Shown here piece by piece: positions 29,029-38,561 of a DNA stretch of 64,000 bases (its first letter is position 1; each line of letters begins with the position of its first letter). The DNA comes from Acanthamoeba sp. SK_2022b (taxonomy: Eukaryota > Discosea > Longamoebia > Acanthamoebidae), in NCBI GenBank assembly GCA_027943245.1, contig JANDJZ010000022.1, positions 180,078 through 244,077 of the forward strand. Reading direction: 5' to 3'. The notes under the pieces are model-generated. The model searched no databases, was not told the origin of the DNA, and was given only the letters and a program-made list of their open reading frames with translations. Position numbers and translations under genes: made by a program.

Positions 29029-30895
29029 TCAGCTCAGCTCCTCTGTCAAGAAAGCATTCAGGAAGAGGTTGTTGTAGATGCGGGCCTTGGTCTGCAGGCG
29101 CTTGACCTCAGCCAGTGTCTCAGCAACCTTGCTGCAGTCCAGACTCTCGTTGTCGAGCAACTTTGTGGTCACCGCATCCATCACGGTTTCGAGGGCGGCC
29201 ACAGTGTCGTCGACGTGTGCCAAATCGTAGAAGGTGATGCTCTTGTCCAGCGTATCCGTCGGGAAGCCTCGCCAGTTGGCGAGCGAGCACCTGCAGCTCT
29301 CGCCGTCGCCGCCGCACACGCCGCACTCGTCGAGCCTGCTGCCCTCTCCGTCACACCCGTATGGCTCGCACATGCCGTCGCCCCCGCACACGCCACAATG
29401 GTCCATCTCGGCGCCCTGGCCGTCGCAGCCCGTGACGATCACCTGGACGGTGACCTCGGCCCAATTCGAGTAGGAGACATTGACTCCGCTGAGATACGAC
29501 ACCGCTCGGTAGCGGAGCGTAGCAGTGTAGTCCACTGGCGACTTGGTCAAAAAGTAGACCACAGGGTACCTTGCAGTGGGCAAAACAAGTCAACGATATG
29601 AGCGACAGAGTGCGCCCGCGCATGCGTCACTAGGCTGGACAAGTTCGACATACCGAGCCTGACCGGCTACAGGGATGAGGGTGTCGCTCGACGTGATGGG
29701 CACGTTGGCTCCTGGGTCGAGGAAGACAGTCTCCAGATCGGACAGACTGTCGACGTCGACCTGCGCGCTGAAGGTGTCCCTCGCGTTGGCCGAGTAGATC
29801 AAGAGTGAAAGCGGGGCCAGCAGGAAGTTGGTAGCCGTGTATTCGAGCGTAAGAGGGGCCGACGAGGGAACGTAGACAGGCAATTGGCCATCCTGCCCCT
29901 CGAACGTGGCAGGCGCCCCCAGGGGAGACGAGTCGGTGGCTGAGAACGTCACGTTGGGTTCGGTGATGCGGTCGAGATGGAACAGGCCCACCAGGCTAGC
30001 GGCCTGTGAGTTGAGCGTGTAGTTGGTTGTGGCGTAGGAGGCGAGGATGTCCTCGGGCGTGCGGACACCGGCCCACACCCTTAGCTCGTCCATGCTACCG
30101 GCGAACGTCTGAACTGCGTCGCTGCCCTCGCAGTCGGCCTCCTCGTACAGGGAGAAGACGAAGGGCTGGTCGTGCACGATCTGCCTCGAGCCGGCAAAGG
30201 TCGTGTTGGCCGACTCGGTGCCTGGCCACTCGCACGCGAGCGAGCCGTTCAAGTAGACCAATGCCGCGCTCGGGTTGACCAGACCGGGAGGGGTGGCCAC
30301 GGTGAGGGCGACGTGAGTCCATCGTCCGCTGGGAATGGCGTTGAAACCGCAGTCGAGGTCGAGGGCGAGCCTTTCCATGTTGGCCGAGCCGCCGCCAAAC
30401 ATGAGGTTGAGATTACCGTTGGCCTGCACCTGGAGCAAGAACTCGGCTCGCGATCTACCCTGTAGGGGAGACGTTCGCGGGTAGCGTGCGAAGATGGGCT
30501 GTGCCTTCTTGAGGTCGGGGCGGGTCGGCATGACCCAAGCCTCAACAGTGAAGGAGAGTGGGGTGTCGGAGGACTGGATGGCGTGCGAGGCGTCTGTGCT
30601 CAGGACGAGCGAAGTCTTGGCCTGGCCCAGGGCGGTGAAATCGAGGGAGCCCAGAGCGGCCCCCGCTTGAAACTCGCATGTAGTACACAGTTGGGCTATA
30701 ACAGTTGGAGAAGTGGATGCGAGAATCATCATGAGGATGAAGATCAAGAAGAGCAGGAAAGATCGCTCATCAAGATTTGAAGGGGGGGAGTTGTTAGAAG
30801 ATGGCCAGCGTACCCATGGATAGAGCCGTGAAGTAGGAGAGAAGGAGAAGAGAGGCCCACGTGATGAGCGCCGTGGTGCTCCCCGCCGGCTTCAT
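29029..30895 (-). CDS. Secreted LamG-like (concanavalin A-like) protein with GVCGGDG repeats
   Basis: Three exons: 30895-30814, 30695-29654, 29569-29029, summing to 1665 nt (554 residues). Signal peptide (ITWASLLLLSYFTALSMAQ). The N-terminal half is a LamG/pentraxin-like jelly roll: SFTVEAWVMPTRP, GRWTHVALTV, VYLNGSLACEW, SMDELRVWAGVRTPEDI. After exon 3 starts (YPVVYFLTKSPVDYTATL) come two copies of a Cys-rich motif, DHCGVCGGDGMC and DECGVCGGDGESC, known from thrombospondin/Ca-binding and many secreted protist proteins. The C-terminus is helical (ALETVMDAVTTKLL...). No transmembrane segment beyond the signal. Likely cell surface or secreted, possibly carbohydrate binding; ligand unknown. Confidence 0.75.
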
Positions 30896-31060
30896 CTTTC
30901 AAACCCTCTGGTTTACACGCGGGCTCTACACTTCTCTATTTTCTCTTACACTTTCCTCTTTCAGGACAGTGTGGCCAATCGTCACCTGAACATAAAAGGG
31001 TGCATAGGAAGTTAAATGTTGTTTGCTCCACTCTGAATTGAAGAGACAATAGCAAACCAA

Positions 31061-31090
31061 TCCGCTGTGGTTCGATTCCCGGCAGCGGAA
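31061..31090 (+). pseudogene. Internally deleted tRNA-Glu remnant
   Basis: The first ten bases of tRNA-Glu (TCCGCTGTGG) are joined directly to its last 20 (TTCGATTCCCGGCAGCGGAA). D-arm, anticodon arm and 5' T-stem are missing. The flanks (AACCAA before, ATATCTTTT after) match the intact tRNA-Glu genes at 41.2 and 56.1 kb. Confidence 0.85.
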
Positions 31091-31174
31091 TATCTTTTGC
31101 GTTCTCGCCGGTTTCCGTAAGGCGGCCCAGGCTTCACACCTCAAAACTCGTATCCTGTCTACACCACATTAGTG

Positions 31175-31247
31175 GCCTTGCTAGCTCAGTCGGTAGAGCG
31201 TCAGTCTCATAATCTGAAGGTCGTGAGTTCGATCCTCACGTGAGGCA
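31175..31247 (+). tRNA. tRNA-Met (CAT), elongator type
   Basis: 73 nt with discriminator A. Acceptor GCCTTGC/GTGAGGC with wobble pairs, D-arm AGCTCAGTCGGTAGAGC, anticodon loop CTCATAA, T-arm GTGAGTTCGATCCTCAC. Elongator rather than initiator is inferred from the T-loop TTCGATC. Confidence 0.92.
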
Positions 31248-31457
31248 CTTCCCGTTTTGGGCAATGCAACTTTGCTCACAGTCTTTCTAAAAGAACAGGT
31301 CTTTTAGCCGCTCTTCCCTTTTGTCACTTTGGTATACTGCCAATAGTCTAATAGGCTCACCAGATGCAGCACACATCGATTTTTTTCATCGATGTCATGG
31401 GTGAAACAAGGTCAAGGCTCGACGACTGCATAATTACAAGGGATTCTTAAACACAAA

Positions 31458-31553
31458 CCGGCTGTGGCGCAATTGGTAGCGCGGTAGACTGTAGTCTTGA
31501 TCATTACCTCGGTAGTCATCTATCGGTTCCTGGTTCGAGTCCGGGCAGCCGGA
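31458..31553 (+). tRNA. tRNA-Tyr (GTA) with intron
   Basis: Third identical copy, same 23-nt intron. It is followed 67 bp downstream by tRNA-Arg, repeating the pair at 21.65-21.90 kb in opposite orientation. Confidence 0.93.
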
Positions 31554-31620
31554 TTCCTTTTGATGAGCCCTACTCAAAAAAAAGGGTTTGCTACTGCAAA
31601 GCAGTATGTATTGGTAAGCA

Positions 31621-31692
31621 AGGCTTGTGGCCCAATGGAAAGGCGTCTGACTACGAATCAGGAGATTCTGGGTTCGACCCCCAGCAGGCCTG
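31621..31692 (+). tRNA. tRNA-Arg (ACG)
   Basis: Same as the 21.65-kb copy except AGGCTTG instead of AGGCCTG in the 5' acceptor strand, making a G-U pair that should be tolerated. Confidence 0.92.
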
Positions 31693-31878
31693 TATCTGCT
31701 TCTCTTTTTCGCCTCTTTGTCGGTAAACTCTTTTGGTTGCTTTGTACTGGTGCTTGCGAGTTGCTTGTGTTTGGCAGATTGGCTACTTTGTTTCAAGCCA
31801 AGCCATTTCCTTTTTTTCGCTTTAGTGCATGCAGTGTGGATTGGAGTTTTGAGAAGAAGCGTGTGTACAGCCGGAGGG

Positions 31879-34713
31879 TCAGTAGTAGGTGTAGCAACTG
31901 CCAAAGTCGCTGGGCGTGGCGAAGCAGTCGGTGAAGGAGTCGTGCAGTCCGTCGTTTCGGCGTCGGGCGAAGCAGGCGAGCGCGAGCCCGATGTTGACGA
32001 CGAAGAGCAAGACCTCGACCAAGGCGAGGACCGCGCCGAGCACGCCGGACCGACGCGGTTGACCGCCGCCACCATCAACATCGTCGTTGCGAGGGCTGCC
32101 CGCGATGGCTCTCTCGCCGGCGAAGACCACGAGCTGGACCACGACCACGCCCACCAGGCCGACAAAGTCGAGCGGGGAGGGGACCTTGCTCCTGCAGAGA
32201 ACGCGTCCAATCAGCGACGGTCAAACAGGAGGGGGGGGGGTATTGGAAGGGGAGCGTCTACCAGACGGCTACGAGGAGGAGGCAGAGGCCCGCGAGCGAG
32301 GGCAGCTGAAGGAGCAGGCCGCCCCATTGGATGGCGAGGACGAGGAAGCAGAGAAGGACGGGCAGGAGGATGTGTAGCGGCAGATAGGCCGTCAAGTCGG
32401 GCAGACACACCTTAAATAGAAACTAATCACCACACACACACAACACACAACACACAACACGCAACACACAACACACAACAACACAACAACACAAAAACAT
32501 AACAACGTACAACATAACAACATAACAACACAACATACGACACACACGAACCCGCTTGCTTGTGAGCAAGAGCAACAACGCGTGTGGCGTGGGGGGGGGG
32601 CAGAGGGCGTACGGCGGTAGTGCAAACGGAGCTGAAGTCGAGGGCGGACCGCCACGAATCGAGGAGGCCGTGCCACAGGTGGTAGAGCGCGATTCCGCCG
32701 TAGATGCTCGCGTGCACAATCAGCTTGGTCTTGAGGCCGCTCCACGCCGCCAGGCTCTCCACCTCCTCCGCTGCCTTCCCTGCACACGTGCACACAGCGT
32801 TTCCCGTTTTTGTCGACTCGTGAGGTTTCCACGCAAACGCCAGCGCCACGGGCGGAGAACGTAACGGGCTTCCCGTTTCTGGTTGTCGAGTTTCGCCTGC
32901 TTGATTTGGTTGGCCCGCTGCTTTTCCCTGAGCTCGTGCAGGGCTTGCCCTCGTTGCTCCTCCTTCTCCTCCTCGCGCTCCTGCTTCTCCTGGATCTTGC
33001 GCTCCTGTTGTTCGAGTTTCACCGCAACCACATGGCTTAGCTTAGCTTTGTGCTGTGCATGCGCGCGCGCGCACTCATGTCCACGATGTCGACGTGCACC
33101 TCCTTCCTTCGCTGCTTCTCGAGTTTGTAAATGAGCTCCATTGGACGGTACATGGACTCGGTGTCGTTCTGTCGCGACAGCTGCCCAACGATCGACCAGT
33201 CGTTGTCTCCGCCTGCAGGCACAGGGCAGAGATCAGGTCAACACGCGCGCGCGAGACCTCGTCTCGGCAAGAAGGCGAAAGGCGTGCCATAGTCTTCGAG
33301 GATGCGCGCTCCAAGCGGTCCGCTGGTCGATCTCCGCTTGGCCCCACTCTTCTCGCCGCCCTCGTGCTCGCTCCTCACCAGCGGTCGTGTGTTGTGCTCC
33401 TCCTCCTCCTCCTCCTCCTCATCGCTGCGGTTGTGTTGTTCGCATCTGACGTTGGTCACGAGGCCCTCTCTGTTGTCGTCGTCGCTGTCGTCAGAATATC
33501 GCTCCCCGCGGTTGGCTCGTGCGTCGGCGAGGAGGCGCAGTTCGGTGGAGCGCGTCAGCGCGGCGTAGCCCTCGCCGCTGTCACCCATCGTGAGACGCAG
33601 CATCGTGCTCCTGCGTTCAATTCGGCACCTGAAGTCTAGCCACTCCCTGATCACCTTCTTGAACTCCGATTGCTAAATGTTGTGGTTAGATGAGCGCACA
33701 CGCACACGCACACGCACACGCACACGCACACGCACACGCACACGCACACGCACACGCACACGCACCACTTCTTCGGCTTGGGCCAACAGGTCTTCGAGTT
33801 GCGGGATGGACAGTGCGTTGGCGCGGGCGCTGGTCCATTGCTGCGCGAATTGGTGCTTGCGGTCCGCCACGTCCACGCGCTCGGCCAACGTGGTGGCCTC
33901 GGCTTCCAGCGCGGTCCGGCGCTGCTCGCGGAACTGGGCCAGCTTGGCCTCCAGCCGTCGGCGCAGGTCGGCGACCGAGAGACAGGACGACCCTGACACG
34001 GCGTCGACGACGACGGCAAAGGGCGGCGCGGCGTCACACTTGCGGCGGAGGGCCTCGCCCAAGGCCACGTCGTCCAGGGCCAGGGCGTCGATCTGCTGCG
34101 CAAGCCGGTGTGCCCAGAGCTTGGCGAGGACAACAAACATCGCCAGCGCAGCACCGACTAACGCATTGAACGTGGCCACGTAAGTTTGTATGTGAGGCCA
34201 AGAGATACATGGTGTGTAGAAGATGAGGCGGGTACCTGCGGCGAGGGCTTCGAGGACGACCCTGCCCTGGTGGGTCTTGAACAGCAGCAGCCACCCCGCT
34301 GCTTGGCTCTGCGTAGTGGATGCTTCGTGCTCCTCCTTCGATGACGGAGGGGCGGTTGGTGATGCAGGCACGTCAGCAGGCACCATGACATGAGCATCCT
34401 CTGCGTGCACGTCATCTAGTGGCGGCAGCAAGGATTCGATTGTAGTGGAATTGATAACGGCGGCACCAGCAGCATTAGAGGACGAAACGGTTGTTGCTAT
34501 TTCTGCCTCCACGTTTTGCTTCATCTCGTGCTCCAAAGCGGGATCAGTTTCTTCCCAATTGTTGAGTACAGGGTATCGGGCTTGCTTGCCGCGGCATTCG
34601 GGTGCCTCTGGGTGGTATGAACAGTGGCGTGATGCACTGGTCCCATCTACAAGTAGCAGCACCAGCAACGCGATGCCCACCATCACCCTCATCTTTCGCC
34701 TCGAAAGTTCCAA
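31879..34713 (-). CDS. Multi-pass membrane protein with coiled coil, family unknown
   Basis: Start at 34713, or 34692 (MRVMVGIALLVLLLVDG) as the signal-peptide start. Exon 1 covers a Cys-bearing lumenal N-terminus (RHCSYHPEAPECRGKQ), an acidic linker, and a helical segment ALVGAALAMFVVLAKLWAHRL. Later exons: QSEFKKVIREWLDFRCRIE (~33230-33672), DWSIVGQLSRQND (~33075-33210), a strongly charged coiled coil (KLEQQERKIQEKQEREEE...LREKQRANQ, ~32870-33030), then IVHASIYGGIALYHLWHGLL and hydrophobic spans LLPVLLCFLVLAIQWGGLLL, LVGVVVVQLVVFAGER and VLALVEVLLFVVNIGLALA, ending in CYTYY. I count about five or six membrane segments after the coil. No family recognised; an endomembrane protein is likely. 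Confidence 0.6.
32431..32545. repeat. CACAA-rich intronic repeat
   Basis: Repeated ACACAACAC units on plus, TGTGTTG in the sense of the host minus-strand gene. Confidence 0.8.
33694..33765. repeat. (CACACG)n hexanucleotide repeat in an intron
   Basis: About 12 units of CACACG on plus, CGTGTG in the host transcript, directly after the exon ending LLAQAEEV. Confidence 0.9.
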
Positions 34714-34762
34714 CAGTTTCTTTTTATTTTTATTGTATTAAAATGTTGCGGTTTGGCTGAGG

Positions 34763-36052
34763 TCATGGGGATAGCCACACGATGAGATTGTAGCGCTTGC
34801 CCGGACTGGTCATCGGCAGTACCTCGTGCTCGTTGTTGCCAAGATGAACTGCTCCAACGCCTGGCACCTGGAGGGAAGGGTCGTTCGTTGAGGCGTTTTG
34901 TTTCGGCTGAGTGGGGCTTACGTGAACCTGTTGGTACTCAAAGTAGCGATCTCGTCGATACCCCTCACTCTTCTTGTCGCCATAGAATCGGAGCTCACAG
35001 CCTTCACGTAAAAGATCGAGGCCAGGGGGGAGGTGAGCGCATGGCATCTGCTATGCATAGGAGATAGCATCGCCTGAAACGTGCCATCGAAGCCATCAAC
35101 GCCCAGGCACACGTTGAAGGTGACCACGCTGTCGTCCACATGCCTGCTGGTCGGCTCGCCACTTTCTTCGTCCACGTATCTGTGCACACAACACACGAGT
35201 TACCCTAGATACTGTCCAAGATCATGCCTCACAGGGACACATTCCACATACTGCCACAGCTGGAAGTCGTCGCTCTCCCCCCACGAGTTCTTGATCTGAG
35301 GTCGCAAGACAGGTCTTTAGCTGGAGCTCGGAAGATAAAGAGGGCTGTGGGGGCTTTACGATAAAGGAGTGGTGATGCCGGAGTGGGCCGCCCACGTCGG
35401 GGTAGAGTTGGGCTACCAAGGGCCACAACACGTGCTCGGCCAGACCCTGCATGCATTCCTGCATTCCGATCTCCTGTGCGAAAGAGGGGCGAGGTAGATG
35501 AGTAGGTCCGCTTCTTCCCCGAGGAGGCGATCGAGGGCCCGCACCTCTAGCACGATCTCGCTGGTCTTGGGCGCCGATGAGCTCAGGTAGTGCTCCACCT
35601 CCTCGATCAGCCGGCTGGCGGTAGGAATATCGTTTTGAATGCTTGCGCCACAAGGGGGCAAGGGCGCCTACGAATGCGTGCACAGGAGAGGGGAGGGGGG
35701 CACCCCGAGAACGCGTCGCTGAAGAGGCGCAGACGGTGCAGATCGCGCCACTGGTGCTGCAGCTCATAGCCTTCAACCCAATCCTTGGCCTCTCCGGTCC
35801 GCAACAATCGCCGCAGCCCGGGCGCCAGGTGCTCCTGACAACACCGGGCCGACGATGTCAGCGCAGACCCTTTTGGAGCGTGGAGTTTGGGGGGGGGGGT
35901 ACAGGGCTGTAGTTGGCGAGCGACGGGTGGCGCAGACGATGTCCGGCGGCTGCCACGGCCTCTTGCCGCCTCTGCCGAAAGCTGGGGACACGCCCAGGAG
36001 AGGTACTGGTAGGCACGCACCCAACCTGGGCCGCCAAGTTTGCTTCTTCCAT
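34763..36052 (-). CDS. 2-oxoglutarate/Fe(II)-dependent dioxygenase (prolyl-hydroxylase-like)
   Basis: Start at 36052 (MEEANLAAQVGCVPT). Exons include ~35720-35835 (EHLAPGLRRLLRTGEAKDW), ~35480-35640 and others; the catalytic domain lies in the last four. The iron ligands are visible: His and Asp in SRHVDDSVVTFNVCLG (~35100-35150), the distal His in HLGNNEHEVLPMTSPG and the 2-oxoglutarate Arg in GKRYNLIVWL (~34766-34850). Between them is the LHFYGDKKS-type loop. The reaction type (hydroxylation coupled to 2OG decarboxylation) follows from these residues; the substrate is unknown. Closest in look to PKHD/P4H-type oxygenases. The N-terminal half has no recognised domain. It ends 50 bp before the next same-strand gene's start. 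Confidence 0.75.
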
Positions 36053-36141
36053 TGGATATATTGAAAAAAAAATATTATATTGTTTTTGACCGAAATAAAT
36101 ACAATAAAAACGATGATGGTTCGGTTGTGCAGAGACGGCCG

Positions 36142-37643
36142 TCACGAGCGAGCTCCCTCGGCAACGTCGGCGCTGGTGGGAGGGTTGATCTTGCGCAGCC
36201 GCTGCTTGGGCATTTGATTCCAGAGCGCCTTGCTGAATTGCACAACCGCCCGGTCCATCCACGCCTGCAGGCACGTTGTGCACAAAATGAGCTCGTGGCC
36301 ACGACTGGCCGTGATGTGTCAAAGCCATACCTCTTCCCAGAAGTCCCAGCCCTCCAACCAGGCCAGGTGCCCGCCTCGATCGGTCAGACCGAACACGATG
36401 TTCTCGTTGTAGTCCACCACGCGAACCGGCACCGATCTGTTAAGGGCGATTGGTCAATTATTTATTACTATTATTTATTCATTATTCATTACTATTTATT
36501 TCTCGGACGAAGAGACGCACGTGGAAGGACAGATTGGATCATCGTGGGCGTTGAGGGCGAGCGTGGGCACACCGATGTTGTGCGCGAGATTCGCGCTCGA
36601 CACCTTCTTCACGTAATCGTTTCTGTTTCGCGTGGTGTGTGTCGTGCGGTGTCAGGAGGGAGGAACGCACGCAGCCGGCGAGCCAGAAGGGTACCTGTCG
36701 GCAAAGCCATGGGGAAGCACGGCCAGATACATGTCCAGGTCGAACAGAGAAGGAAGCGACAGAATTTCTGGTCACGTGTAGAAGGAGAGGCGTCAGCGAG
36801 GCGAAGCCAGTGGCCAGGGGTTTGCGTGCGTACCGTGGAGCTGCTTCTTGCTGAGGCACTCGATTTGTCGCAGCTGGTCCCAGTGCCTGCAGCCATGCAA
36901 TCAGCAAAAGATTGAATTTTATTTTATTATTGATTTATTGATTTATTGATTTATTTATTGCAGCGAACGAGGAACGCGTACCTGCGCACGTAGCCGTTCA
37001 TTTCGTATTGCAGAAGACGACGGTACAAGCGGCTGCTGCCCTGAGACAACTGTTCGCCCACTTGACAGCGCAACAAACCGTTAATATTTATTTATTTATT
37101 TATTTATTGCCAAATCTTGCGTGTTGTTGTTGGACGGCGTACCAGAGCAGAAGTCCCAGGGGTTGGAGAGGAGCACGGCCCCGTCGACCTTGGCTCGGGA
37201 GCCCTCCTCGCCCAGGTACTTGGCGAGGATGTTGGCCCCGAGGGAGAAGCCGACGGCGATCACCTGCGACGTCTTGCCGTAGCGCTGGTGGATGGCGTCC
37301 ATCACCTCCTTCGTGTCGGCCGTGAGACCCGCGTGGAACGTCTTGGGCACCTGGGAAGAAGAAAGGGGGGAGGGGGCGTCTCGATGAGCAGGGGTCGACC
37401 GAGCCATGGCCGACACCGTCTCGAAGCGCCACACAACATGGCAGTATGACATTACCCTGAGAGGCGAAGCGCCGCAGCCACGCTGGTGCAGGACCACGCA
37501 TCGCCAGTTGTGCGCGACTCCCGTGCGCAGGAACTGCCTGATGTAGCGCGACCGCGAGGAGCCCTGCGTGCCGTGTAGAATGACACACGTGACCACCGGG
37601 TCCTTGGCCGCCACGGTCCAGTCTGGAGAACGCCACAAGACAC

Positions 37644-37701
<58 letters not shown>

Positions 37702-38129
37702 GAGAGAGAGAGAGAGAGAGGCTCAGAGGCCGTGACGTGCTACGTGAGGGAGGAGAACGAGCCGTTTACCCAGGTAGAGCTCGCCGCCATCGGCCAGAGG
37801 GAAGCACTCGGTCTTGAGCTCGATGTCCGCCCGCCTGCGCCCCAGCACTCCTGAGCCGCGCGGCGGAGGGCGAGGCGTGAGCCCCACGCGCGCAAGGTCG
37901 AGGCAACGGGCGAGGACATCGTACCGAGCAGCGTCTGCAGATGCGTGTTGTCGAGGCCGGGCGTGGGCCAGAACTTCTCCTGGAGAATGGGCAGGTCGCG
38001 CGCCAGCCGAGCGGCGAGGCTGCCTTGGCGCGGGGAGTGGTAGACCTCGGGCGCCTTGCCCACGAAGCAGAGGTAGTAGAGCGCGTAGACGGCCACTACC
38101 AGCCCCAGCACCACCTCGAGCGAGAGCAT
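36142..38129 (-). CDS. ABHD1/3-like alpha/beta hydrolase, membrane anchored
   Basis: Start at 38129 (MLSLEVVLGLVVAVYALYYL), whose first 20 residues are a signal-anchor helix. Exon 1 continues VYHSPRQGSL...WPTPGLDNTHLQTLL, the usual N-terminal motif of this family (YheT/ABHD1-3). Then LKTECFPLADGGEL, VILHGTQGSSRSRYIRQFL (oxyanion region), VVLHQRGCGASPL, and the nucleophile elbow GFSLGANILAKYLG (~37210-37250). The acid is in LALNAHDDP (~36545) and the base in RGGHLAWLEGWDFW (~36340-36390). The Ser-Asp-His triad is therefore complete. Family members act on lipids (phospholipase or acyl-ester hydrolase); the substrate here is not known. Exons near 36900-37120 are less certain. Confidence 0.8.
37647..37698. 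repeat. (CA)n microsatellite in an ABHD-like gene intron
   Basis: CA on plus, TG in the sense of the host minus-strand gene, followed on plus by a short GA run. Confidence 0.9.
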
Positions 38130-38561
38130 CTCTGCAAAGCGAGATGAAGACCGAGATGAATGGCCAACTTAAATGAGACAATAGATGAAGACGGGCCTCG
38201 CTACACAAGGATCAGAAAGAAGGATGGGACGTACTTACAAACTCACTCCGAGTGATCAGGCAAGCGACTTAATCAAAATTTACAAATTCAAAACAACCCA
38301 ACAGCAACGGAGATGCCTTCCTTTCGCGAAGGAAAGGAAGCTGCTGTGTGACGTTGTGATCAAGACGTGAAGATGGATGAAAAGGCAACCAGGTAAAGTG
38401 CGGTCCACTCCTTGTTGGCTGCGGAATGCAGCGTAAATTGGAATTCCGAGTACGCAAAGAATGCGGATGGGAAAATGCAGCCACAGACAACGCACAGTCA
38501 ACGGCAACCATCTCGAAACGAACAAGGCGTATAATCGCTACCAACCACAATACACTTGAAG
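38130..38561. other. Divergent intergenic region
   Basis: 432 bp between the ABHD-like (-) and MICU (+) starts. No motif recognised with confidence. Confidence 0.4.

Noticed and set aside
33238..34713. DnaJ/Sec63-type identity for the coiled-coil membrane protein
   Set aside because: No HPD motif or J-domain helices seen.
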